Source: LH-M37 sp965602855
Lineage (GTDB): Bacteria > Pseudomonadota > Gammaproteobacteria > SZUA-229
Direction of reading: 5' to 3'
Length of the DNA: 31,285 nt
NCBI GenBank assembly: GCA_965602855.1
Contig: CBFCZV010000030.1
Coordinates: 1 to 31,285 of the forward strand
The first letter of the stretch is position 1. The number at the start of each line of letters is the position of its first letter. Positions 1-6,936 of this stretch are shown one piece after another. The notes beneath the pieces are model-generated. The model did no database searches, was not told the origin of the DNA, and saw nothing but the letters and a program-made list of their open reading frames with translations. The translations under genes were made by a program, and so were the position numbers.

Positions 1-106
1 CGGGGCGCAGGCCACATGCCGTGCCCTGAATTATCTTGAGCAGAATTCAGTTACCAGCCTGCAAGACATGCATGCTGAGATACTGACAAAAACAAATAAG
101 GGGTAA
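1..106 (+). CDS. carB: Carbamoyl-phosphate synthase large subunit, C-terminal end (partial)
   Basis: An open frame runs in from the left edge (codons in phase from base 2) and stops at TAA 104-106. Its last residues include VTSLQDMHAEI, which matches the end of the CarB family, where the C-terminus typically reads VTS-(L/V)-Q-(E/D)-MHA-(Q/E)-I. CarB is the ATP-dependent synthetase half of carbamoyl-phosphate synthase, feeding arginine and pyrimidine synthesis. Only about 34 residues are visible. The short tail TKTNKG after the conserved end is lineage-specific. The gene ends 3 bases before the greA start, and the AAGGGG at the end of carB supplies the greA ribosome binding site, so carB-greA co-transcription is likely. 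Confidence 0.8.
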   Translation, partial: GAQATCRALNYLEQNSVTSLQDMHAEILTKTNKG

Positions 107-109
107 GGC

Positions 110-586
110 ATGAATAAAGTGCCCATCACCGTTCACGGTGCAAAAATATTACAGGAAGAATTAGTGCGTTTGAAAACGAAGGAACGTCCTATCGTGATTG
201 AGGCGATTGCTGTTGCGCGTGCGCACGGTGATTTGAAAGAAAATGCGGAATATCATGCGGCCAGAGAGCAGCAAAGTTTTATCGAAGGTCGTATCAAAGA
301 GATTGATTGCAAGCTGGGTGATGCGACTATCATCGATGTTACGACTATTGATGCTAATGGCAAGGTTGTTTTTGGTACCACCGTGGTGGTTGCTGATGAA
401 GAGACCGGCGACGAAGTGACTTACCAGATCGTGGGTGATGATGAAGCCGATATCAAGGTCAACAAAATTTCAATCAGCTCGCCCATTGCTCGAGCATTGA
501 TCGGTAAGGAGCAGGATGATTTTGTTGAAGTACAAACACCAGGCGGTGTGAGAAATCTGGAAATTGTCGAGGTGAAGTATATCTAG
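110..586 (+). CDS. greA: Transcription elongation factor GreA
   Basis: GreA rescues backtracked RNA polymerase by inserting its coiled coil into the secondary channel and stimulating transcript cleavage. The 158-residue product has the family length. The N-terminal helical hairpin (about 1-75) carries the ARAHGDLKENAEYHAAREQQ signature, with the catalytic acidic tip residues at D41 and E44. The C-terminal FKBP-like globular domain follows (about 80-158). The ATG at 110 is preceded by AAGGGG at the end of carB. It sits directly downstream of carB, as in many Gammaproteobacteria, and converges on yhbY with only 10 bases between the two stop codons. I saw no clear terminator in that gap. Confidence 0.97.
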   Translation: MNKVPITVHGAKILQEELVRLKTKERPIVIEAIAVARAHGDLKENAEYHAAREQQSFIEGRIKEIDCKLGDATIIDVTTIDANGKVVFGTTVVVADEETGDEVTYQIVGDDEADIKVNKISISSPIARALIGKEQDDFVEVQTPGGVRNLEIVEVKYI

Positions 587-596
587 TTGTTGTCTA

Positions 597-893
597 TTAT
601 TTAGGCAACTCAATCACTGGATTTTTTTCATTTTTGCGATACACGGATACCGTCTTACCAATAACCTGTACATTTTCTGACTGACTCTGATCGCAAATGT
701 CTTTTATCATTTCTTTTCGAGCATCTCGGTCATCCATGGCGATCTTGATCTTTACCAGTTCGTGATGATTGATTGCAATTTCGAGTTCATCGAGCACTTC
801 AGTAGTCAGGCCTTTTTGCCCGATCATGATGATGGGTTTGAGTGAGTGACAGAGGCCACGTAGCGTTTTGATCTGGTTTTTTGTTAAAGACAT
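597..893 (-). CDS. yhbY: YhbY-family CRM-domain RNA-binding protein
   Basis: A small single-domain CRM protein associated with pre-50S ribosome assembly. Starting at the ATG at 893 gives 98 residues beginning MSLTKNQIKTLRG, the family's usual length and N-terminus. The conserved core LKPIIMIGQKGLT (GxxG loop), then HHELVKIKI and VQVIGKTVSVYR, is clear. The reading frame could begin upstream at 950 or 914, but the added residues do not look like the family, and the longest version would overlap the rlmE start. It is divergent from rlmE with about 56 bases between starts, the same greA/yhbY/rlmE arrangement as in E. coli. The ribosome binding site is weak. Confidence 0.92.
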   Translation of the reverse strand: MSLTKNQIKTLRGLCHSLKPIIMIGQKGLTTEVLDELEIAINHHELVKIKIAMDDRDARKEMIKDICDQSQSENVQVIGKTVSVYRKNEKNPVIELPK

Positions 894-949
894 AATTTGT
901 GAAGCCGAGAGCATTTGTAAGTGGCGAACTATACCATGAGTCATAGTCA

Positions 950-1570
950 ATGAGTCGCAGTAAAAGTAGTAAAAAATGGCTAAAAGAGCATTTCGAAGAT
1001 GAATATGTTCTGCGTTCTCAGAAGGATGGCTACCGTTCGCGTGCGATTTATAAATTAATCGAGATTCAGGAAAAAGACCACTTGTTAAAGCCAGGTATGA
1101 CGGTGATTGACCTGGGTGCGGCGCCCGGTGGCTGGACAGAATACGCGGTTAAATTATTGGGTAAAAAGGGCAAAATGATTGCGCTCGATATTTTGCCGAT
1201 GGAACCAATACCCGACGTACACATCATACAGGGTGACTTCAGGGAAGAAGAGGCGCTCAATGATTTGATGGCGGCGATAGGAGAAGATAAGGCAGACCTT
1301 GTTTTTTCGGATATGGCCCCCAATATCAGTGGAGTGGGTGTGGTGGATATTCCACGTGCCTATTATCTGGCGGAATTAACGCTGGATTTATCGCAGCGTG
1401 TGCTCAAAAAAGGCGGCGGAATGCTGGTTAAGCTTTTTCAGGGCGAAGGTTTTGATGAATACCACAAGGCGCTGAAAGAAAATTTTTCGCGGGTAGTTAT
1501 ACGCAAACCGAAGGCTTCACGCGCCAGAAGTAGGGAAATTTATGCGCTGGCAACCGGTTATAAGTTATAG
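950..1570 (+). CDS. rlmE: 23S rRNA (uridine-2552-2'-O)-methyltransferase RlmE
   Basis: RlmE (RrmJ/FtsJ) methylates U2552 in the A loop of 23S rRNA late in 50S assembly, using S-adenosylmethionine. The 206-residue product has the family length. It shows the SAM-binding motif VIDLGAAPGGWTEYA and the catalytic tetrad at K35, D121, K161 and E196. All four are shifted by exactly three residues from the E. coli K38-D124-K164-E199 positions. SDMAPNISG surrounds the catalytic Asp. The gene heads the rlmE-ftsH unit, with 48 bases to ftsH. A candidate -10 (TATACC near 931) lies in the divergent interval shared with yhbY, but no good -35 is visible. Confidence 0.96.
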   Translation: MSRSKSSKKWLKEHFEDEYVLRSQKDGYRSRAIYKLIEIQEKDHLLKPGMTVIDLGAAPGGWTEYAVKLLGKKGKMIALDILPMEPIPDVHIIQGDFREEEALNDLMAAIGEDKADLVFSDMAPNISGVGVVDIPRAYYLAELTLDLSQRVLKKGGGMLVKLFQGEGFDEYHKALKENFSRVVIRKPKASRARSREIYALATGYKL

Positions 1571-1618
1571 TAATGTTAATAGAAACTAATATAGTTATTC
1601 ATACATTGGAGTTTTAGA

Positions 1619-3547
1619 TTGAACGATCTCGCCAAAAATCTGGTTTTGTGGGCTGTGATAGCAGTAGTTTTGCTGTCTGTCTTTAGTAATTTTAGTAAAC
1701 CGACAAATCCACCACAGGTCATTCCTTATTCCACTTTCATCGAAATGGTGAAACAGGGTCAGGTCAGTGAAGCCACCATCAATGATCGTAGCATCAAGGG
1801 TAAACTGGGTAGCGGCGGTGCATTTAGTACCTATAGTCCAGAAACCAGTAACACGGCTATGGTCGGTGATTTGCTATCACACAATGTTGAAATAACAGGC
1901 GCGCCACCAGAAGGTCAGTCTATCTGGGTGCAGATGTTGATTTCATGGTTCCCGTTCCTGTTGCTGATCGGTGTCTGGGTGTTTTTCATGCGCCAGATGC
2001 AGGGCGGCGGCGGTGGTCGTGGTGCCATGTCATTTGGTAAGAGCAAAGCGCGTATGCTGGGTGAAGATCAGATTAAGGTAACCTTTGACGATGTTGCCGG
2101 TGCTGAAGAAGCAAAAGAAGAAGTTGCTGAGCTGGTCGAGTTTTTGAAAGATCCCAGCAAGTTCCAGAAGCTGGGTGGCAAGATTCCTAGCGGTGTTTTG
2201 ATGGTTGGTGCACCGGGTACGGGTAAAACTTTATTAGCCAGAGCGATTGCCGGTGAAGCCAAGGTGCCGTTTTTCACTATTTCAGGTTCTGACTTTGTTG
2301 AAATGTTTGTCGGTGTCGGTGCTTCACGTGTGCGTGATATGTTCGAAACCGCCAAGAAACATGCTCCCTGTATTATTTTCATCGATGAGATCGATGCAGT
2401 TGGTCGTCATCGTGGTGCCGGTGTTGGTGGTGGTCATGATGAGCGTGAGCAAACGCTGAATCAGTTGCTGGTCGAAATGGATGGCTTTGAAGGTAACGAA
2501 GGTGTCATCGTAATTGCAGCGACTAACCGTCCTGATGTACTCGACCCTGCACTACTACGCCCTGGTCGTTTTGACCGCCAGGTAGTGGTGCCATTGCCCG
2601 ATATTCGTGGTCGTGAACAAATTTTAAAAGTACACATTCGTAAAGTGCCCGAAGCAAGAGATGTTAAGCCATCAATCATTGCACGTGGTACGCCTGGTTT
2701 CTCTGGTGCCGATCTCGCCAATCTGGTGAACGAAGCTGCTTTGTTTGCAGCGCGTGAAAACTGCAAAGAGGTGGATATGTCTCACTTCGAACGCGCCAAA
2801 GATAAAATTATGATGGGTGCAGAACGTCGCTCCATGGTGATGTCTGAAGAAGAGAAAAGAAATACTGCGAACCATGAAGCAGGCCATGCCATTGTTGGGC
2901 GTTTAGTGCCTGACCACGATCCCGTTTACAAAGTCAGTATTATTCCTCGTGGTCGCGCTCTCGGTGTGACCATGTTTTTGCCGGAAGAAGATGTTTACAG
3001 CCAGAGCAAGAAAAAACTGGAAAGCATGATCTCCAGTTTGTTTGGTGGACGTATCGCAGAAGAATTGACCATGGGGGCGGATAACGTCACCACAGGCGCT
3101 TCAAACGATATCGAACGTGCTACCGATATTGCTCGCAACATGGTCACCAAATGGGGCTTGTCGGAACGTCTTGGGCCTCTGGCGTATTCAGAAGATGAAG
3201 GTGAAGTTTTCCTTGGTCGCTCTGTAACCCAGCATAAAAATATGGGTGACGATACCGCACGTATCATCGATGAAGAAATTCGTGCTTTCATTGACCGTAA
3301 CTACGAACGTGCTGAAACCATTCTGAAAGAGAATATTAATGTTTTGCATATGATGTCAGATGCGTTGATGAAGTATGAAACTATTGATGCAGCACAGATC
3401 GATGCATTGATGGAAGGCAAAGTGCCACCACCACCAAAAGACTGGACTGATGTGGATGACAATGAACCTTCAGATTCTGATGGTGCTGCAAAAAGCGCAG
3501 ATAAAAAATCAGATGGATCAATCGGTGGGCCAGCGGGTCAGCATTGA
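1619..3547 (+). CDS. ftsH: ATP-dependent zinc metalloprotease FtsH
   Basis: A membrane-anchored AAA+ protease that degrades unstable and misfolded membrane and cytosolic proteins. The start is TTG at 1619, supported by TGGAG 9 bases upstream and the typical N-terminus MNDLAKNLVLW. Domain order: transmembrane helix about 5-24; short periplasmic region; second transmembrane helix about 105-125; AAA domain with Walker A GAPGTGKT at 197-204, Walker B IIFIDEID and the second region of homology; zinc protease domain with HEAGH at 419-423. The 642-residue length is normal. The C-terminus is a low-complexity Asp/Ser/Gly tail. A strong intrinsic terminator begins 24 bases after the stop. Confidence 0.98.
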   Translation: MNDLAKNLVLWAVIAVVLLSVFSNFSKPTNPPQVIPYSTFIEMVKQGQVSEATINDRSIKGKLGSGGAFSTYSPETSNTAMVGDLLSHNVEITGAPPEGQSIWVQMLISWFPFLLLIGVWVFFMRQMQGGGGGRGAMSFGKSKARMLGEDQIKVTFDDVAGAEEAKEEVAELVEFLKDPSKFQKLGGKIPSGVLMVGAPGTGKTLLARAIAGEAKVPFFTISGSDFVEMFVGVGASRVRDMFETAKKHAPCIIFIDEIDAVGRHRGAGVGGGHDEREQTLNQLLVEMDGFEGNEGVIVIAATNRPDVLDPALLRPGRFDRQVVVPLPDIRGREQILKVHIRKVPEARDVKPSIIARGTPGFSGADLANLVNEAALFAARENCKEVDMSHFERAKDKIMMGAERRSMVMSEEEKRNTANHEAGHAIVGRLVPDHDPVYKVSIIPRGRALGVTMFLPEEDVYSQSKKKLESMISSLFGGRIAEELTMGADNVTTGASNDIERATDIARNMVTKWGLSERLGPLAYSEDEGEVFLGRSVTQHKNMGDDTARIIDEEIRAFIDRNYERAETILKENINVLHMMSDALMKYETIDAAQIDALMEGKVPPPPKDWTDVDDNEPSDSDGAAKSADKKSDGSIGGPAGQH

Positions 3548-3570
3548 TCGTTGAATTATTTGATATGATT

Positions 3571-3597
3571 AAGGGGCTTCGGCCCCTTTTTTATTTT
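3571..3597 (+). terminator. Rho-independent terminator after ftsH
   Basis: AAGGGGC (3571-3577), a TTCG tetraloop (3578-3581) and GCCCCTT (3582-3588) form a perfect 7-bp stem. A T-rich run (TTTTATTTT) follows to about 3597. This is a canonical intrinsic terminator with an extra-stable UUCG loop. Its T tract runs into the presumed folP start region, so folP transcription must come from read-through or a promoter inside ftsH. Confidence 0.93.
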
Positions 3598-3607
3598 GGA
3601 CTTTAAA

Positions 3608-4444
3608 GTGACAGCAACTTCTTCATTACTCACCGAACAGCTCATTGCTGGCACCATGCCGGTGATCATGGGCATATTAAATGTCACGCCGGATTCATTT
3701 TCCGATGGTGGTGAATTTGATCGTGTCGATGCAGCAGTAGCGCATGCGCTGGAAATGCAGGCGCAGGGTGCTTCGATGATTGATATTGGTGGCGAGTCAA
3801 CACGCCCGGGCGCGCAGCCGGTTGATGCGGCACAGGAAATCGAGCGTGTGGTGTCGGTGATTGCAGCGATTCGCCAACAGACAGAGATTCCCATTTCTAT
3901 TGATACCTGCAAACCAGAGGTGATGCGGGCGGCGGTGCAGGCGGGGGCTAATCTGGTCAATGATGTAAACGCTCTGCGCGCTGAGGGTGCAGTAGAGTGT
4001 TGTGCAGAACTGGCTGTGCCAGTCTGTTTGATGCACATGCAGGGCGAGCCGCGAACCATGCAGCAAAATCCGGAATACACCGATGTGGTTACCGAGGTGC
4101 GTGATTTTCTGCTGGAAAGAGCGCAGGTCTGTGTGGATGCAGGTATCGCACAAAATCAGATATTGCTTGACCCCGGTTTTGGTTTTGGTAAATCGCTGGC
4201 GCACAATCTGCAGCTTTTATCGCGACTGAATGAGCTCTGTGAGCTAGACTTCCCTGTATTGGCTGGCATCTCTCGTAAGAGCATGCTGGGCGCGATTCTT
4301 GATCGCCCGGTTGATGAAAGATTGATTGGTAGCGTAGCAGCCGCCGTGCTTGCTTACGGTAAAGGTGTTCGATGGTTTCGTGTTCACGATGTGGCTGAGA
4401 CCAGTGATGCGCTAAAAATTTGTGTGGCTCTGGATCAGGCCTGA
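3608..4444 (+). CDS. folP: Dihydropteroate synthase
   Basis: Condenses 6-hydroxymethyl-7,8-dihydropterin diphosphate with p-aminobenzoate in folate synthesis; it is the sulfonamide target. TIM-barrel motifs appear in order: GILNVTPDSFSDGG, GGESTRPGA, SIDTCKPEV, NDVNALR, MHMQGEPRTMQ, DPGFGFGK, GISRKSMLG and RVHDV. I chose the GTG at 3608 (278 residues), with GGA 7 bases upstream. An in-frame TTG at 3596 would add four residues but lies in the T tract of the ftsH terminator. No ATG exists before conserved sequence begins. The ftsH-folP-glmM order is conserved in Gammaproteobacteria. The start codon is the main uncertainty. Confidence 0.95.
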   Translation: MTATSSLLTEQLIAGTMPVIMGILNVTPDSFSDGGEFDRVDAAVAHALEMQAQGASMIDIGGESTRPGAQPVDAAQEIERVVSVIAAIRQQTEIPISIDTCKPEVMRAAVQAGANLVNDVNALRAEGAVECCAELAVPVCLMHMQGEPRTMQQNPEYTDVVTEVRDFLLERAQVCVDAGIAQNQILLDPGFGFGKSLAHNLQLLSRLNELCELDFPVLAGISRKSMLGAILDRPVDERLIGSVAAAVLAYGKGVRWFRVHDVAETSDALKICVALDQA

Positions 4445-4477
4445 GTAATTTAAACAGTTTTAGATAGAAGAAGTTTT

Positions 4478-5809
4478 ATGGCAAAAAAATATTTTGGTAC
4501 TGACGGTATTCGCGGCAAAGTCGGCGAAGGTTTAATGACCGTGGATCAGGTTCTCAAACTGGGCTGGGCTGTGGGTAAAGTGCTGGCGAACCAGGGCGAA
4601 AAGCTGGTGGTGATCGGTAAGGACACTCGTATTTCAGGTTATATGTTCGAATCGGCGCTGGAAGCAGGTCTGTCTGCGGCGGGTGTCGATGTACGTTTGC
4701 TGGGGCCCATGCCAACGCCGGGCATTGCTTACATCACCAGAACGCTACACGCTTCTGCGGGTATCGTGATCAGTGCTTCGCACAATCCATTTTACGATAA
4801 TGGTCTGAAGTTTTTCTCATCCGAAGGCAGCAAGTTAGGCGATGATTTAGAACATCAAATCGAAACCATGTTCGAAACACCGATGACCACGGTGGATTCC
4901 TACGATCTAGGTAAGGCGAAAAGGGTCGTCGATGCACAGGGTCGTTATATCGAAGCCTGCAAGGCGACTATTCCATTGGCGACCAGATTTACCGATATGA
5001 ATATCGTAGTCGATTGCGCCAATGGTGCCACCTACAACATTGCGCCACAGGTGCTGACCGAGCTGGGCGCTAATGTGGTCGCCGAAGGTGTCGATCCTGA
5101 TGGTATCAATATCAATGCTTACAGAGGCTCAACCCATCCAGGGCATCTACAGAAAGTAGTGAAAGAACAGGAAGCCGATTTGGGTATCGCGCTGGACGGT
5201 GATGGTGACCGCCTTATCATGGTGGATGGTGAGGGAGAGATCGTTGATGGTGATGAACTGCTATATATCATCGCAAAAGCAAGACAGCACGCCGGTGATG
5301 AAATTCAGGGTGTGGTCGGCACCCTGATGAGTAACATGGGGCTGGAACTGGCAATCAAGGAAATGGGGCTGGAATTCGTACGCGCCAATGTCGGTGACCG
5401 CTACGTGCTCGAATGTCTCAATCAGAAAGGCTGGATGCTGGGTGGCGAGTCTTCGGGACATATTATCTGTCTTGATCGAACCACCACCGGTGATGGTATC
5501 GTCTCAGCCCTGCAGGTGCTGGCTTATCTGGCTAAAACGGGGCAAAGCCTGTCTGAGGCCAAATCAGGCATGAAGAAAATGCCCATGCGCATGATCAACG
5601 TGCCGCTCAGCAGTGGCAGTAAGCCACTCGAATCTGAGCAGGTGAAATCAGCAGTGCAGCAGGCAGAAAAGCAACTCAAAGGTCGGGGTAGGGTGTTGCT
5701 GCGACCTTCCGGCACAGAGCCACTGATTCGGGTGATGGTAGAAGGTGAAGAAGAAACCATGGTCAACACATTAACGCAGACTATTGCCGATGTGGTGGCT
5801 GCTGCTTGA
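4478..5809 (+). CDS. glmM: Phosphoglucosamine mutase
   Basis: Interconverts glucosamine-6-phosphate and glucosamine-1-phosphate on the way to UDP-GlcNAc, hence peptidoglycan and LPS. The start is the ATG at 4478 with an AGAAG-type ribosome binding site, giving the conserved N-terminus KKYFGTDGIRGKVG. The phosphoserine loop VISASHNPFYDNG places the catalytic serine at residue 101. The metal-binding loop DGDGDR, the sugar-binding GGESSGHI and the C-terminal phosphate-binding RPSGTEPLIRVM are all intact. The 443-residue length is typical. It follows folP by 33 bases. In related genomes tpiA or secG comes next; here about 1.1 kb of accessory DNA intervenes. Confidence 0.98.
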   Translation: MAKKYFGTDGIRGKVGEGLMTVDQVLKLGWAVGKVLANQGEKLVVIGKDTRISGYMFESALEAGLSAAGVDVRLLGPMPTPGIAYITRTLHASAGIVISASHNPFYDNGLKFFSSEGSKLGDDLEHQIETMFETPMTTVDSYDLGKAKRVVDAQGRYIEACKATIPLATRFTDMNIVVDCANGATYNIAPQVLTELGANVVAEGVDPDGININAYRGSTHPGHLQKVVKEQEADLGIALDGDGDRLIMVDGEGEIVDGDELLYIIAKARQHAGDEIQGVVGTLMSNMGLELAIKEMGLEFVRANVGDRYVLECLNQKGWMLGGESSGHIICLDRTTTGDGIVSALQVLAYLAKTGQSLSEAKSGMKKMPMRMINVPLSSGSKPLESEQVKSAVQQAEKQLKGRGRVLLRPSGTEPLIRVMVEGEEETMVNTLTQTIADVVAAA

Positions 5810-5816
5810 TTGCAGT

Positions 5817-5855
5817 CAGGTGTCGGAGTTGACGCTTTAACGGCTCTGATACCAG
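5817..5855. repeat. REP-like hairpin, copy 1
   Basis: GGTGTCGGAGTT (5819-5830) can pair along its full length with GGCTCTGATACC (5842-5853) if G-U wobbles are allowed, which suggests a structure acting at RNA level. The arm CAGGTGTCGGAGT (13 nt) and the partner CTCTGATACC (10 nt) recur exactly, in the same orientation, at 6749-6788 on the other side of the lamin-tail-like gene. No T tract follows, so it is not a classical terminator, though it may attenuate glmM transcripts. It resembles REP/BIME-type palindromes. Confidence 0.75.
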
Positions 5856-5908
5856 AAGCAGCTGACACTTTTTCTCGTTACCTTGCTCCCGCGTGGTAAT
5901 GCATGAAA

Positions 5909-5922
5909 TTGATATACATCAA
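5909..5922 (+). promoter_or_regulatory. FNR/Anr-type binding site
   Basis: TTGATATACATCAA is a perfect match to the FNR/Anr consensus TTGAT-N4-ATCAA. Its centre (5915.5) is about 42 bases before the transcription start predicted from the -10 at 5946-5951, which is the position of a class II FNR-activated promoter. The expected regulated gene is the exported protein at 6052. Activation under low oxygen is inferred from family knowledge. Confidence 0.78.
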
Positions 5923-5945
5923 GAATCGTTCAAAACGGCTTGCTT

Positions 5946-5951
5946 TAAAAT
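5946..5951 (+). promoter_or_regulatory. -10 element of the FNR-type promoter
   Basis: TAAAAT (5946-5951) matches TATAAT at five of six bases. It lies 23 bases downstream of the FNR-type box, with a predicted start near 5957-5958. No good -35 hexamer is present; the FNR site occupies that place, as expected for class II activation. The predicted 5' leader to the ATG at 6052 is about 95 bases, with no obvious riboswitch. Confidence 0.6.
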
Positions 5952-6051
5952 GAATATTCAATTATCAATGAACATTCCATGGCGATGTGATTATTCTATC
6001 TTCATCGTTGTGGTAACAACGGATTGATCTACTCGAAAAAGGAGAACTGCG

Positions 6052-6747
6052 ATGAGTAAAAGAAATACCAAAGTAATGCTGTTAATTGGCGTATCAATAT
6101 TGACATTGATGAGTTTTAACCACGTTCATGCGGCATTTATCAATGAAATTCATTATGAAAATGCTGGGGCTGATGTTAACGAGGCGGTAGAAATATTTGC
6201 CGAAATAAGTACCGATTTTTCTGGTTGGTCGTTGCTGCTCTACAATGGCGCTGGCGGTGCAGTTTACGAAACCATTGATCTTTCATCGTTCGGTATTAGT
6301 GCAGGTGCGATATTTATCAGCCCCCCATCTTTTCAAAATGGAATAGATGGCATTGCTCTGGTAGATAATACCAGCACGGTTTTGCAATTCTTAAGTTATG
6401 AAGGCGCATTCACCGCCACCGATGGCCCTGCTTTAGGCTTGTTAAGTCAGGATATCGGCGTGGCTGAATCAGCTGCTGATATAGTGGGTTTGTCGCTCCA
6501 GTTACAGGGAACCGGTAGCAGTTATAATGATTTCACCTGGTCCGACCCACTAACAAGCACCTTTGGCTCTATTAATACAGGTCAAATTTTAACGCCAGTT
6601 CCAGTGCCTGCAGCGGTCTGGTTATTTGCTTCAGGTTTACTTGGTTTGGTTGGTGTTGCCAGAAGAAAGAAATCATACGTTGTACAACAGTCTTTTGGAT
6701 TGGAGTCAAAATATCCCAACGTATTGTTGTTTAAGGAATCTTCTTGA
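6052..6747 (+). CDS. Exported lamin-tail-like protein with VPLPA/PEP-CTERM-type sorting signal
   Basis: A 231-residue protein of unknown function. A signal peptide covers about 1-27 (hydrophobic 8-22, then HVHA). The mature N-terminus FINEIHYENAGADVNEAVEIF resembles the start of lamin-tail-like domains found in bacterial exported nucleases and adhesins; no catalytic domain follows. The C-terminus has an exosortase-type tripartite signal: VPVPA at 183-187, a hydrophobic helix at about 188-203, then RRKK at 204-207. It is unusual in continuing 24 residues past the basic cluster. The ribosome binding site AAAAAGGAG (6036-6044) is strong. The gene is monocistronic, sits under an FNR-type promoter and is flanked by matching hairpin repeats. 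No exosortase or polysaccharide gene is in the window. Surface attachment is inferred. Confidence 0.8.
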   Translation: MSKRNTKVMLLIGVSILTLMSFNHVHAAFINEIHYENAGADVNEAVEIFAEISTDFSGWSLLLYNGAGGAVYETIDLSSFGISAGAIFISPPSFQNGIDGIALVDNTSTVLQFLSYEGAFTATDGPALGLLSQDIGVAESAADIVGLSLQLQGTGSSYNDFTWSDPLTSTFGSINTGQILTPVPVPAAVWLFASGLLGLVGVARRKKSYVVQQSFGLESKYPNVLLFKESS

Positions 6748-6789
6748 TCAGGTGTCGGAGTCAGTGTTTTTTCTGACTCTGATACCTGA
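6748..6789. repeat. REP-like hairpin, copy 2
   Basis: CAGGTGTCGGAGTCAG (6749-6764) pairs with CTGACTCTGATACCTG (6773-6788) around an 8-base T-rich loop. The pairing is a 16-bp stem, 17 with T6748-A6789, containing two G-U wobbles at the same places as in copy 1. It begins immediately after the stop codon at 6747. The U-rich stretch is in the loop rather than after the stem, so a classical intrinsic terminator is unlikely, but it could protect the 3' end of the message. Confidence 0.82.
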
Positions 6790-6877
6790 GATTGTGGTAG
6801 TGGCCTGATTTGTCCTCTTTTATCCGATGTTGCTCACCTAAAGCCCTCTATATTCGCTGATTAACCCCTAAGCATTA

Positions 6878-6906
6878 TTGATTTCTTGAGTACCGACAGG
6901 TATCCT
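6878..6906 (+). promoter_or_regulatory. Candidate sigma-70 promoter for tpiA
   Basis: TTGATT (6878-6883), a 17-base spacer and TATCCT (6901-6906) give four of six matches in each hexamer at ideal spacing. The predicted start is near 6913, leaving a leader of about 24 bases before the tpiA ATG. The insert upstream separates tpiA from glmM, so tpiA needs its own promoter. Confidence 0.42.
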
Positions 6907-6936
6907 TTGCCACCTTTGAATATAGTGGAGAATACA

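Noticed and set aside
5810..6051. Sigma-54 promoter for the exosortase-type gene (as for some PEP-CTERM regulons)
   Set aside because: No GG-N10-GC pair of the -24/-12 type was found at a useful position; the FNR-type site with its -10 explains the region better.
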